Source: a virus
Reading direction: 5' to 3' (one strand)
Length of the DNA: 64,000 nucleotides
Virus record (IMG/VR): IMGVR_UViG_3300005600_000030
Coordinates: 1 to 64,000 of that record
Numbering within the stretch: position 1 is the first letter of the stretch; each line of letters starts with the position of its first letter. A program made the position numbers and the translations under genes. The notes below the pieces were generated by a model. The model searched no databases. It was not told the origin of the DNA and saw only the letters and a list, made by a program, of their open reading frames with translations. Positions 33,565 through 41,700 of this stretch are shown here, one piece after another.

Positions 33565-34701
33565 TTAACGAATGATATCAATTTCATCCGCATTTGTATT
33601 CCACGTTTCTAGTTTGGTACGTAGACGACCATCTGCCTTGACCTGTTCGAATCTCTTGGATGCCTTCTTGCGCCACCAAGATACGATGTTCTCCATCTCG
33701 AATCGGTCAAAGTTCTCTGCGGGTTTGAGTTCATCGGTCTTGAGGTTTAGATAGTCCTTGACTGACTGTGCCTCATAACCATAGGTAGAGAAGAAGGATC
33801 GTTTCTTCTCGGTCAAACCCTTCGCATCTTTAAAGGTTTGACAGAACTTCGCATAGGCATCCACATCATATTGTTTGAGAGAGGATTTGATAATGGATAC
33901 CATCTTGGTCTGCGTCTTCAACTTACGAGAAGATGCGTCAGCAGGTACCAAGTAATCACCACCGTTCCGTTCTTTGAACCAGTCGTTCAATCTACGGAAG
34001 TTATCATCGTTGATTAGTGGGGCGAAGTTTGAGTCTGTCAAACCGTTAAAACGTAGGAATGGGCGCATACCGTCATACATACTTGCAGCGGTAGACGACC
34101 CATATAGGGATGTGGTCTCGAACATCGCAATGTTAGAACCATATCGTTTATTAATTTCTTTTCTCATTTGGTGGGAACAACAGATACCTGCGAGTAGTTT
34201 ACCACCTAAAGTATTGAACGCTGCGGGCTGCACGGGGATTATGTTAAACCCCATTATAACAGAGTTATTGAATCGTTTCATCACTGCGGGATTGTACGAG
34301 TCCAGAGGATTACCCAACCATTCGTTTCGAGGACGTGAGTTGATTGTCGGAGAACCGAATCGAATCATACCGAAGATCTTACCTGAGTTCTTCTCTTTGA
34401 CAATCTTCAACATCTGTTTGCCCGGAATACTAGATTCTACGGGCGCAGAAGTAACAATCTCCATGTACTGCATGAACTGGTTCTGTGGACATTCGCCAAT
34501 AACAAACTCCATATCATTGGGGTGCATGTCGAAATCATCGAACAGGTCATCTTCGGGGCCCATACCAAGTAGACCCGTGGGGAACGTCTTCATACGTTCC
34601 ATCTTGATTTGTCGCATATAGTCGTCAATACGGTCGAAGTTCGAAAAGAACTCCGTGAAAACATTTGCTGCGTAGAACGCATCTTCTTTAGTTAGTATCA
34701 T
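33565..34701 (-). CDS. DruA-like (DUF4338-type) protein
   Basis: 378 residues. The middle (GKIFGMIRFGSP, then FNIIPVQPAAFNTLGGKLLAG, then FETTSLYGSS) follows the order of motifs in DUF4338, the family that includes DruA of the Druantia defence system. Marine T4-like phages carry such proteins without a known role. GAGGAATTT precedes the ATG. It is a single-gene early unit with its own promoter. Confidence 0.6.
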   Translation of the reverse strand: MILTKEDAFYAANVFTEFFSNFDRIDDYMRQIKMERMKTFPTGLLGMGPEDDLFDDFDMHPNDMEFVIGECPQNQFMQYMEIVTSAPVESSIPGKQMLKIVKEKNSGKIFGMIRFGSPTINSRPRNEWLGNPLDSYNPAVMKRFNNSVIMGFNIIPVQPAAFNTLGGKLLAGICCSHQMRKEINKRYGSNIAMFETTSLYGSSTAASMYDGMRPFLRFNGLTDSNFAPLINDDNFRRLNDWFKERNGGDYLVPADASSRKLKTQTKMVSIIKSSLKQYDVDAYAKFCQTFKDAKGLTEKKRSFFSTYGYEAQSVKDYLNLKTDELKPAENFDRFEMENIVSWWRKKASKRFEQVKADGRLRTKLETWNTNADEIDIIR

Positions 34702-34724
34702 AAATTCCTCATCTCAATGTAACC

Positions 34725-34753
34725 ATTATATATTATTACGAGTCGTTTGTCAA
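34725..34753 (-). promoter_or_regulatory. Early sigma70-like promoter of the DruA-like gene
   Basis: TTGACA (34753-34748), 17-base spacer, TATAAT (34730-34725), perfect consensus on the minus strand. Confidence 0.9.
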
Positions 34754-35553
34754 TCTATTATATGAAAATATTTGTGACGTGTCCATGGGTGGTCGATGAA
34801 GTTTTGTTGGTAACCATGATGGTCTTGGGTCACTGCGAGTGACTTAGAAACCACTTGGGTAGTCGGAGTCTTCCACATATTATCCGCACGAGAAGGGTCT
34901 CGTTTATTGAACGCGATACCCACCTTTCTACCAAAGAAGAGAGTGTCACAGTCATGCCATGGATGGATAACAGTATCTTCAACTCCTCGATAGTCTACCT
35001 TCTTGAGGTATGCAGTTGTATATGTAGAGAACAATCGTTGTAGTGTGCAGTATGGGCCACAGTTGATTGGGAAGTCTTTCTCGGTCAACACTTCGTACTG
35101 CCATCCCGCAGTATGGGGATGTAAAGAATAACATCCCATGAATAGTCCGAGGTTTGCATATAAGGTACCCTCTTCCTCGATACGTTTAATCAAGTCACAG
35201 AACACATCAAAGTGTTCCGCCAAGAAGAAAGTGTCATGTTCTAAAACCAAGAATCTCTCGTCCGACTCGGACTGCATTCGCATAAGTTCCCAGTGAGAAC
35301 ACATACCTGCTTTCTCGGTCGGTGAATGGTCATCAGGATTAGACCCACGAAGGTCTCCTACCATCAAGGAAGATTCCCAGTTATATCTTGACACATGTTC
35401 GTCAAAATGGGGACAATCTGGTGTGATGGCATCAAAGGTAATTATCTCTTCGATGACACCTGCTACAATTAAAGGTTCAAATGATTTCCGAGAGATACGT
35501 GCGTACTCCTCGGATACTTCATTACCCTTGATTACTATCTGATACGCCTTCAA
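34750..35553 (-). CDS. Glycosyltransferase-like protein (GT25-like)
   Basis: 267 residues. MCSHWELMR followed by RFLVLEHDTFF resembles family 25 (LPS-type) glycosyltransferases, where the acidic E-x-D follows a short hydrophobic strand. Acceptor unknown. The gene is coupled to the glycosyltransferase at 35550 by a 4-base overlap. Confidence 0.65.
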   Translation of the reverse strand: MKAYQIVIKGNEVSEEYARISRKSFEPLIVAGVIEEIITFDAITPDCPHFDEHVSRYNWESSLMVGDLRGSNPDDHSPTEKAGMCSHWELMRMQSESDERFLVLEHDTFFLAEHFDVFCDLIKRIEEEGTLYANLGLFMGCYSLHPHTAGWQYEVLTEKDFPINCGPYCTLQRLFSTYTTAYLKKVDYRGVEDTVIHPWHDCDTLFFGRKVGIAFNKRDPSRADNMWKTPTTQVVSKSLAVTQDHHGYQQNFIDHPWTRHKYFHIID

Positions 35554-36365
35554 CTAGGGAGATTCCATTTTTCTTGGGGAAGGTTCACAATACGGTGATG
35601 AGTCTCTGCGTCTAAGTTATCTGCACCTGCAAACTGTACGTGTACAAATTTAGTAGCCTTGTTTCTCCAATCACATAAGTAACGTTCTTCTTTGTCTACT
35701 GTACGTGCGAAGTGAATGTATGAGTTCCATCCGTTGTCCATATATTGTACATCAAAGTCGCATATAAACATCATGGCGTGTAGATATGGTTGGTCACAGG
35801 TGTAGAATGAGTCTAGACCTTTTGACTTACACAACTGAAAATATAGTGCAGGGTCAACCCATTCCTTTCGTGCTTTGATACGTCCTTGTTTTGAATATAA
35901 CACCATACCAGTATTGAAGACTTCAACAAGTCCATCATCGGTACGGGGTACTTCGGTACTCCAAGTGTCTCGTACCATCTGTGCCCACTTCTCATCTTGT
36001 TTAGATGTAATGCGACCCTTAGTGATTGTACGAATACGTGGTTGTTCTGGTTCTGTACAGATACCAATCTCACCAGTAAACTCGTCAAAGATATTATGCG
36101 TCAGACCTTCTACAGGAAATACATCTGTATCTACAAATAGAACATTGTCATACTTGTCAAATGATTCATCAAAGATAGGTTTGAATGCACCATAGTGCGG
36201 AGTGTAACCACCAAAGTTATAACCGAAGTGATTCTTTAGAAACTGAGGGTTCTCTTCGAATATGTACTCTGCACCAATACGTTCTGCGTATTCTTGCATT
36301 GCATATACACCGGCACGACATGATTCTCTTACTTCACCATCCCAATATTGATATATCAAATTCAT
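35550..36365 (-). CDS. GT-A type glycosyltransferase
   Basis: 271 residues. VLFVDTDVFP contains a D-x-D motif near residue 80; the N-terminal pattern YQYWDGE ... YAERIGAEY resembles the glycosyltransferase at 18178. Several aromatic residues may line the acceptor site. AAGGATATAGT precedes the ATG. Possible targets are host surface glycans or phage proteins. Confidence 0.7.
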   Translation of the reverse strand: MNLIYQYWDGEVRESCRAGVYAMQEYAERIGAEYIFEENPQFLKNHFGYNFGGYTPHYGAFKPIFDESFDKYDNVLFVDTDVFPVEGLTHNIFDEFTGEIGICTEPEQPRIRTITKGRITSKQDEKWAQMVRDTWSTEVPRTDDGLVEVFNTGMVLYSKQGRIKARKEWVDPALYFQLCKSKGLDSFYTCDQPYLHAMMFICDFDVQYMDNGWNSYIHFARTVDKEERYLCDWRNKATKFVHVQFAGADNLDAETHHRIVNLPQEKWNLPS

Positions 36366-36383
36366 ACTATATCCTTAATAGAT

Positions 36384-36403
36384 GGGGGGACTTTCACCCC
36401 CCC
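36384..36403 (-). other. G/C-rich hairpin after the 30-residue peptide
   Basis: Six G:C pairs with a short loop (GGGGGG ... CCCCCC) on the minus strand between the peptide and the glycosyltransferase genes. It is followed by a mixed rather than U-rich sequence, so it may be an mRNA-stability element or a leaky terminator. Confidence 0.5.
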
Positions 36404-36409
36404 GTGTTT

Positions 36410-36502
36410 TTATACCAATGGTAGTAGTGCAAACCACATAGTAGTAAAAATAACTACTGCGGCAAAACTATTACCAAATCTTTCGATTTTACTAGTTTTC
36501 AT
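36410..36502 (-). CDS. 30-residue membrane peptide
   Basis: Starts ATG at 36502 behind a good GAGGAAT ribosome site and ends TAA at 36410. It begins MKTSKIERFGNSF and the rest is one hydrophobic segment ending FALLPLV. It lies in the Hsp20 transcript. Its size and topology fit a membrane-associated regulatory or lysis-timing peptide, but this is conjecture. Confidence 0.5.
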   Translation of the reverse strand: MKTSKIERFGNSFAAVVIFTTMWFALLPLV

Positions 36503-36522
36503 TTTATTCCTCGAAAATTGAT

Positions 36523-36930
36523 TTAATTTATATCGATTTTGCGAGGACGCTTCTCTTCTGGTAGGACTACCTTCAATTCAATTGACAGGATTCCGTCTTT
36601 GTGATTAGCTCCAACCACTTCTACATACTCAGATAAACGGAATTGACGTTTGAACTGTTTCTGTGAGATACCTTGATGGATATACTCACGACCACGTTTA
36701 TCGTGTTTACCAGTTAGTGTCAATGTACGTTCATCTTGTACAATTTCTATTTCCTCGCGACTGAACCCCGAACACGCAACCTCAATGAGATAGTTATGTT
36801 CTTCTAATTTCACAATGTTGTGAGGTGGGTAATTATCGTTCGCATGACGACCGATAAAATCTAACTCATTGAGTAGATGTTCAAAACCCACAAAGGTCTG
36901 GCGAGGGAATAAAGTTTTAGTATTAGTCAT
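36523..36930 (-). CDS. hsp20: Small heat-shock protein Hsp20
   Basis: 135 residues. An alpha-crystallin domain runs from about 40 to 130 (YLIEVACSGFSREEIEI, LTLTGKH, KDGILSIEL), with a short C-terminal tail containing the I-x-I-like DIN end. Such proteins are standard in cyanophage-type myoviruses and are thought to chaperone capsid assembly or host proteins. A TATAAATA box stands 61 bases upstream of the start. Confidence 0.9.
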   Translation of the reverse strand: MTNTKTLFPRQTFVGFEHLLNELDFIGRHANDNYPPHNIVKLEEHNYLIEVACSGFSREEIEIVQDERTLTLTGKHDKRGREYIHQGISQKQFKRQFRLSEYVEVVGANHKDGILSIELKVVLPEEKRPRKIDIN

Positions 36931-36990
36931 AGTGCTCTCCTATTATTAAGCAAGATTAAATGAGTACCGGACAATCCGCATACCCGAGTC

Positions 36991-36998
36991 TATTTATA
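36991..36998 (-). promoter_or_regulatory. Late promoter (TATAAATA) of hsp20
   Basis: Exact late-promoter box on the minus strand, also probably serving the membrane peptide and the two glycosyltransferases. Confidence 0.8.
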
Positions 36999-37009
36999 CA
37001 CCTTTATAT

Positions 37010-37543
37010 TTAAAAGTATATTGCAGGGTCAGGATTTCCTTCGACACCGAAAGAAAACGTTGCTCTGCTTGTGGTTGGGAACACTTGATGGTGGTTCCCT
37101 CGAGGAATCCAATAGTAATCCCCCGGCTTGAATGGGACAGGTTCATCATGCAACCCATCCACACAAATCTTTATTTCACCCAGTACTTGAACAAGGAAGA
37201 CATCCATAGAATCTTTGTGTCGTGGATAACTGTCAGAGTTAGGCCCGAAACCAGTGAACGCAATGTTAGTGATCTTATTACCATGAAGTGCAAAGACTTC
37301 CTGCATTGCGCTCTCTATATCCTTTGCGAACTGAGGTGCAGAAGGTCTTGTGTGAAACGAGTTGAGACCTATACGCATTTTACTTGTATTGGTGTCAAGA
37401 AGTTCCTCGGGATGAGTATCTAACATATCCATGTGGATATCCCAGTTATACTTCTCAATCAGTTCTTGCGGAAGTTTACCGTAATAAGGAGTCTTCTCTG
37501 CAATATTATCTACGTTATCCTCAAAGATGTCTACCATGTTCAT
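37010..37543 (-). CDS. Cupin / JmjC-like dioxygenase-type protein
   Basis: 177 residues from the ATG at 37543 (a TTG at 37558 is possible). SYPRHKDSMDVFLVQVLG and GDYYWIPRGNHHQVF give the H-x-D...H metal pattern of the cupin fold used by ribosomal-oxygenase-like enzymes. It ends the gp44-RegA operon. Substrate unknown. Confidence 0.6.
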   Translation of the reverse strand: MNMVDIFEDNVDNIAEKTPYYGKLPQELIEKYNWDIHMDMLDTHPEELLDTNTSKMRIGLNSFHTRPSAPQFAKDIESAMQEVFALHGNKITNIAFTGFGPNSDSYPRHKDSMDVFLVQVLGEIKICVDGLHDEPVPFKPGDYYWIPRGNHHQVFPTTSRATFSFGVEGNPDPAIYF

Positions 37544-37544
37544 A

Positions 37545-37955
37545 TCATTTATTTCCAATATTATACTTCGGACAAAGCTCCCATTGGTCTTTATCTTTAA
37601 ATCCGATAATCTTAATCATTCGCATGGGTGCACAATCTTTGGACACCTCTTTGCTTTGAATCTCTAAGAGACCCCAGTCTTGCAGTAGAGTCGCGATAGT
37701 GTTTCTACGTTGTACATCACCAAGTTCTAGGTTAGACTTCTTACCGTCCAACATGAAGAGTTCTTTGAAGTGTACGATGAAGTATCGACCCTGCTTGTGT
37801 AGGATATGACAAGACTGATATAACTTGTTATCACGTCTTGATGCAATACCTATGCGAGTAAGAGTTTCCTTTACTTTAAGGAAGTCATCCGGTTCCGCTA
37901 AAGTCACCTCCAACATCAGACCAGAGTTCCATTCTACTAAATTATTTTCTTCCAC
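37545..37955 (-). CDS. regA: RegA translational repressor
   Basis: 136 residues. KQGRYFIVHFKELF, LDGKKSNLELGDVQRRNTI and WGLLEIQSKEV are conserved parts of RegA, which in T4 blocks translation of many early mRNAs near the ribosome site. Downstream of gp62, as in T4. Confidence 0.9.
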   Translation of the reverse strand: MEENNLVEWNSGLMLEVTLAEPDDFLKVKETLTRIGIASRRDNKLYQSCHILHKQGRYFIVHFKELFMLDGKKSNLELGDVQRRNTIATLLQDWGLLEIQSKEVSKDCAPMRMIKIIGFKDKDQWELCPKYNIGNK

Positions 37956-38343
37956 CTTTATCCACCTTATTCTTAATATATTTTAGTTGACAGGAAGAGA
38001 GTAATGGTAGGACTTGACGGGCTTTGTCATTACTATATCCATAATACTCTTTCACCATTTCAATATCATTTTCTATTTCGGGTTTAACCCATTTCGAGAA
38101 ACGTTTACGTTTCCTGACTATATTTAGTAAAAATTGATATTGTAACTTATTATCAATATGGTGGTATCGATTCATTTCATTTGCAATCGCAACCGTGTCG
38201 GGGAAGTACGACAGACTGCGATTGATTACAAATGATGCGTATTTCTTTTCATTATCCGGTTCATTCATCAAGTCAACCTTGGTCGAGTTGATGGTGTTCA
38301 GGAAGTCAAACGGTGAGACGGTCTTCTTGTTTGCACCAGCCAT
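37942..38343 (-). CDS. 62: Clamp-loader small subunit gp62
   Basis: 133 residues from the ATG at 38343 (AAGGA upstream; the longer frame would overlap its neighbour more). SPFDFLNTINSTKVDL and the ANEMNRYHHIDNKLQYQFLL region match cyanophage gp62. It works with gp44 to load the gp45 clamp. T4 gp62 is longer (187), so a shortened form. Confidence 0.85.
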   Translation of the reverse strand: MAGANKKTVSPFDFLNTINSTKVDLMNEPDNEKKYASFVINRSLSYFPDTVAIANEMNRYHHIDNKLQYQFLLNIVRKRKRFSKWVKPEIENDIEMVKEYYGYSNDKARQVLPLLSSCQLKYIKNKVDKGGRK

Positions 38344-38944
38344 TACGAAAATCCTTATTATAAAAGTTATACAACTTCTCCATATGTTCAGGAGATATTG
38401 CATCATTATATAGTTTCAGTGACGTTTTGTTCTCATGTAATTGAGTAATGTCACGTTCTATTTTACACGTTTCTTGGAGAAAGTCAAGTAGTTTATCCAT
38501 TTCCGAGATATGAAATACCATATCATAATCTTCGGGTACACCCATATAATAACTCTGAGTATAGAAGTGATTATTCCGAAGTGTTTTATTTTCAAGACTA
38601 TCTATCACTTCTCCTATCTGCATCGATATTGAAGGTAGGGTTTTACCGTTCTGTATAAAATATGCACGTTTCTGTTGGATAAATTCACATGCAGATTTGA
38701 ACCTATCAATAGGGTCTCGTCTTATTGCAATGCGAACTGACCCAGTACGAAAAGGAATATCAAATTGGTCACCTTCTCGTTTAACCAACTTATTTCGATA
38801 CTCCATTCCCTGAGAGTGTTCTTGGTCTAGTGTTCTACGCAGTGCCTCTTTGAGGGTAGACATACCATTCTTGGGACACATTCTGATATCAATATTATTA
38901 GGCCAATACAGGATATTGTCCGTAGGAGTCATTTCTGTGTTCAT
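38306..38944 (-). CDS. Sulfotransferase-family protein
   Basis: 212 residues. MCPKNGMSTLKEAL resembles the PAPS loop (P-K-x-G-x-[ST]) and AIRRDPIDRFKSAC the R-D-P-x-x-R-x-x-S segment. Second sulfotransferase-like gene here, distant from that at 5169. It overlaps both gp62 and the deaminase, and is expressed early in the replication operon. Acceptor unknown. Confidence 0.65.
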   Translation of the reverse strand: MNTEMTPTDNILYWPNNIDIRMCPKNGMSTLKEALRRTLDQEHSQGMEYRNKLVKREGDQFDIPFRTGSVRIAIRRDPIDRFKSACEFIQQKRAYFIQNGKTLPSISMQIGEVIDSLENKTLRNNHFYTQSYYMGVPEDYDMVFHISEMDKLLDFLQETCKIERDITQLHENKTSLKLYNDAISPEHMEKLYNFYNKDFRNGWCKQEDRLTV

Positions 38945-39342
38945 ATTTTACTCACAGGGATTTCACATTTATTTAAAAAATCTAATCCTGCTGTACCCTT
39001 GGGGTATTGGTCTGAATAGTATACCTTACGGATGCCTGATTGATAGATCAATTTTGCACAATCTAAACAGGGCAGCATCGTTGTATATAGTGTAGAACCT
39101 TCGGTAGATTCTGAACTACGTGCAACCTTAGTGATTGCGTTAGACTCTGCGTGAATGACTTCTGGTTTTGTTTTATCTTCGTGTTCACAACAGTTGTCCC
39201 AACCCGATGGCATACCGTTATATCCAATAGATAGGATACGACCATCTTTTACGATGACCGCACCCACCTGTGCACGTTTTGCAGAGGACAGTTGCGCATA
39301 CCTACGTGCAGTATCCATATGCGCTTCGTCCCATTTAGACAC
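38941..39342 (-). CDS. dCMP deaminase
   Basis: About 133 residues if it begins at a GTG at 39342; starts up to 39357 are possible. HAESNAI and PCLDCAK are the zinc ligands and catalytic Glu of the CDA superfamily, and the N-terminal RRYAQLSSAKRAQVGAVI fits dCMP deaminase. It supplies dUMP to ThyX. Confidence 0.9.
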   Translation of the reverse strand: MSKWDEAHMDTARRYAQLSSAKRAQVGAVIVKDGRILSIGYNGMPSGWDNCCEHEDKTKPEVIHAESNAITKVARSSESTEGSTLYTTMLPCLDCAKLIYQSGIRKVYYSDQYPKGTAGLDFLNKCEIPVSKI

Positions 39343-39733
39343 CCAACACACTCGCAAGATCTGGTTCAGAGAAAGTATCTGGTTTCATAATCTTACCTGT
39401 CTCGGGATTTTTAATCGCAACACCATCAACAAACTTAGACATGTTAGACCGAGAAACTTCTTCCCATACCGCTTCAAAGTCAATATCTAGACTGGAAGCC
39501 ATACCCATGATAACCCATACCATATCCGCAAGACCATCTGCGAGTTCTACGATGTCACCGTTCCTATATGCTTCAAGGGTCTCGTTATACTCTTCGGTAA
39601 TCAAATCCATATACAACTGAACTTGGTCATCATTCTCTTTAGGGTCTTTGTAGAGATGTGTACCTTGACTGCAAGGAAACTCTTGACCACCAATATACAT
39701 AAACTCTTCTACATTATTTTGATAAAACGCCAT
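39335..39733 (-). CDS. MazG-like nucleotide pyrophosphohydrolase
   Basis: 132 residues from the ATG at 39733 (GGAG upstream). LITEEYNETLEAYRNGD and VELADGLADMVWVI have the E-x-x-E...E-x-x-D metal-binding helices of the PRA-PH/MazG superfamily. It may hydrolyse unwanted nucleotides or (p)ppGpp-like compounds; in cyanophages the true substrate is debated. Confidence 0.85.
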   Translation of the reverse strand: MAFYQNNVEEFMYIGGQEFPCSQGTHLYKDPKENDDQVQLYMDLITEEYNETLEAYRNGDIVELADGLADMVWVIMGMASSLDIDFEAVWEEVSRSNMSKFVDGVAIKNPETGKIMKPDTFSEPDLASVLGV

Positions 39734-39734
39734 T

Positions 39735-40673
39735 TTATATAATCTCCACATTCGCCATAATTTCGGTCATACATGCGACCAGATTTAGTTCGTGGTCAGC
39801 CACAAACGCATTTTTATATTGGTAATCCGCAAGGATTAATACCAACTGAGGAATAGATTGCGGTTGCACATTTTCATACATCGCATCGTATATACCACGG
39901 AAGATAGACGCAGGTTCTACATCCATGTTATTGACAACCCATCCACGCATCTTCTTAAAGTCTTTACCCTTGAGTGCCTTGAACAATATACCATAGTTGT
40001 CATTCGCGTCATTCAGGATAACCGAGGTTTCCAATTGACCTGAGATAGAGTGACGTTGTAGTTCGTTGAGTACACGTCTCCAGTCAGGTGCATGACGCAT
40101 AATCAACTGTGCAAGGGTATCGGGGTTATACTGGACATTCTCTTGACCGAGGATATCTTGTACCCGACCCATGAATTGACCACATAATCCAGACAATATT
40201 TTCTTAGAGAAGTTAAACTCGTAATTAGAACAACGAGAATGTAATGGTTCGATGATACGGTTCTTGAAGTTACAGGTCAGGATGAACCGACAGTTCTTAG
40301 AGAACTCTTCAATGAATCCACGCAATGCAGGTTGGGTAGATTGAGGATTGAGATAGTCAGCCTCATCTAGGATAACAACCTTGTAACCACCCGAGAGTGA
40401 TACCGAGGATGCAAACTGTTTGATTTTACCACGAAGGGTATCGATGTTACCCTCTTCAGAACCATTGATGACGATATAGTCAAGACCAAGTTCCTCACAC
40501 ATTGCACGTGCGATAGTCGTCTTACCAGTACCCGCAGTACCAGAAAACAACATGTTAGGTAGTTCACCACCTTCAACAATCTTCTGGAAGGTTTCTTTAA
40601 GTGGTTTAGGTAGGATTGTGTCATTCACATTACGTGGGCGATATTTCTCGCACCACAAAAACTCATCACGCAT
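39735..40673 (-). CDS. 44: Clamp-loader ATPase subunit gp44
   Basis: 312 residues from the ATG at 40673 (GGAG six bases upstream). GTAGTGKTT (Walker A), VVILDEADYL (Walker B) and LHSRCSNYEF (SRC motif with the arginine finger) identify the AAA+ clamp loader. With gp62 it loads gp45. First gene of an operon through RegA and the cupin. Confidence 0.97.
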   Translation of the reverse strand: MRDEFLWCEKYRPRNVNDTILPKPLKETFQKIVEGGELPNMLFSGTAGTGKTTIARAMCEELGLDYIVINGSEEGNIDTLRGKIKQFASSVSLSGGYKVVILDEADYLNPQSTQPALRGFIEEFSKNCRFILTCNFKNRIIEPLHSRCSNYEFNFSKKILSGLCGQFMGRVQDILGQENVQYNPDTLAQLIMRHAPDWRRVLNELQRHSISGQLETSVILNDANDNYGILFKALKGKDFKKMRGWVVNNMDVEPASIFRGIYDAMYENVQPQSIPQLVLILADYQYKNAFVADHELNLVACMTEIMANVEII

Positions 40674-40702
40674 TTGGTACTCCATCATTTAATTAAGTAG
40701 TC

Positions 40703-40731
40703 ATTATATCGCAAGTGGAACGATATGTCAA
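40703..40731 (-). promoter_or_regulatory. Early sigma70-like promoter of the gp44 operon
   Basis: TTGACA (40731-40726), 17-base spacer, TATAAT (40708-40703), perfect consensus on the minus strand, overlapping the end of the preceding small gene. Confidence 0.9.
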
Positions 40732-40958
40732 TCTTTTCTTTTAGTTTCTGAGATATATCTTACTGTGTACACTCGTATCATTGCAACTATAAAGAACCCG
40801 ATAGTTGAGATGGTCGCAAATGCAACAGGGTCAGTGATACCCCAGATGTCAATAATCAACCAAGCAAAGAGGATGCCTATAGGATAATTGATTACTGTTC
40901 CAGACCCCACAATGACTAGAGTCTCTTTCATTACATATTTGTTATAATATTTTTTCAT
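40728..40958 (-). CDS. Small membrane protein
   Basis: 76 residues with two hydrophobic helices at about 17-36 and 45-64 and a basic end (TKRKD). An internal ATG at 40931 is possible but lacks a ribosome site. The preferred ATG at 40958 uses GGAGG located in the right arm of the terminator just upstream. Confidence 0.65.
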   Translation of the reverse strand: MKKYYNKYVMKETLVIVGSGTVINYPIGILFAWLIIDIWGITDPVAFATISTIGFFIVAMIRVYTVRYISETKRKD

Positions 40959-40961
40959 GAT

Positions 40962-40985
40962 AAAAAAACCCTCCTTTCGGAGGGT
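40962..40985 (-). terminator. Intrinsic terminator after the peroxiredoxin gene
   Basis: The minus strand reads ACCCTCC-GAAA-GGAGGGT followed by seven Ts: a 7-base-pair stem with a GNRA loop. The right arm doubles as the ribosome binding site of the next gene. Confidence 0.85.
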
Positions 40986-40993
40986 ATCCCATT

Positions 40994-41524
40994 TTAACCT
41001 TCTCGCAATTTGGCGAGTACGTTTTCAGGATTAGATACTTCGTATGGGTCGTCCGGACAATTGTCAGACATACCGTCTTCATCGAACCAACGTTCAATAC
41101 TCATGTTATCGATGACTAGTGCGTAACGCCAAGAACGTTTGCCGAACCCTAGATTGGACTTATCAACTAAGTAACCCAGACCATCTGCAAACTGACCGTT
41201 ACCGTCAGGTAACATCTTCACCTTGATAATACCAAGGTCTTTGGCCCACTTGTTCATCGAGAATGCATCATTCACAGAAGTACACCAGACTTCTTCGATA
41301 CCTTCTGCGACAAACTCATCATAGAGTCGTTCGAAGTTAGGTAGTTGTTCATTAGTGCAAGTAGGAGTAAATGCGCCAGGCAATCCAAACACGACAACCC
41401 TCTTTCCTCCAAGCAATTCACTTGTCATCTTACGAACCCATTTGTAAGGATTGTCTCCTCCAATAGATTCATCACGTTCCCGCATATGGTGTACAACATC
41501 GGGGATATATGTCTTAAACAACAT
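40994..41524 (-). CDS. Peroxiredoxin (Prx5-like)
   Basis: 176 residues. VVVFGLPGAFTPTCTNEQLP contains the peroxidatic Cys in the P-x-x-x-T-x-x-C arrangement typical of the Prx5/AhpE-like group. It would reduce peroxides, protecting the infected cell. It lies downstream of the tRNA pair and ends at the terminator. Confidence 0.9.
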   Translation of the reverse strand: MLFKTYIPDVVHHMRERDESIGGDNPYKWVRKMTSELLGGKRVVVFGLPGAFTPTCTNEQLPNFERLYDEFVAEGIEEVWCTSVNDAFSMNKWAKDLGIIKVKMLPDGNGQFADGLGYLVDKSNLGFGKRSWRYALVIDNMSIERWFDEDGMSDNCPDDPYEVSNPENVLAKLREG

Positions 41525-41543
41525 TTGTTCTCCTATAATAATA

Positions 41544-41617
41544 TGGAGCGGGTGGAGAGAATCGAACTCCCATCAAAAGGTTGGAAACCTCCTGTAATAC
41601 CACTATACTACACCCGC
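41544..41617 (-). tRNA. tRNA-Gly (UCC)
   Basis: 74 bases including an encoded CCA. Acceptor arms GCGGGTG/CACCCGC pair fully; the anticodon loop is TTTCCAA, giving UCC. The D arm (GTATAGTGGTATTAC) is typical of tRNA-Gly. Confidence 0.95.
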
Positions 41618-41623
41618 ATCGTT

Positions 41624-41700
41624 TGGCCTCCGAGGTAGGACTCGAACCTACAACTATCAACTTAGAAGGTTGATGCTCTATCCAGTTGAACTACTCGGAG
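41624..41700 (-). tRNA. tRNA-Arg (UCU)
   Basis: 77 bases including CCA. Acceptor CTCCGAG/CTCGGAG pairs; stem TCAAC/GTTGA holds loop CTTCTAA, anticodon UCU, reading AGA/AGG. Its first ten bases overlap the end of the small gene at 41691. Confidence 0.95.

Noticed and set aside
36384-36420. Plus-strand terminator at the G/C hairpin (T-run on the plus strand)
   Set aside because: No plus-strand gene reaches it; the T-run belongs to the peptide's 3' end read in reverse.
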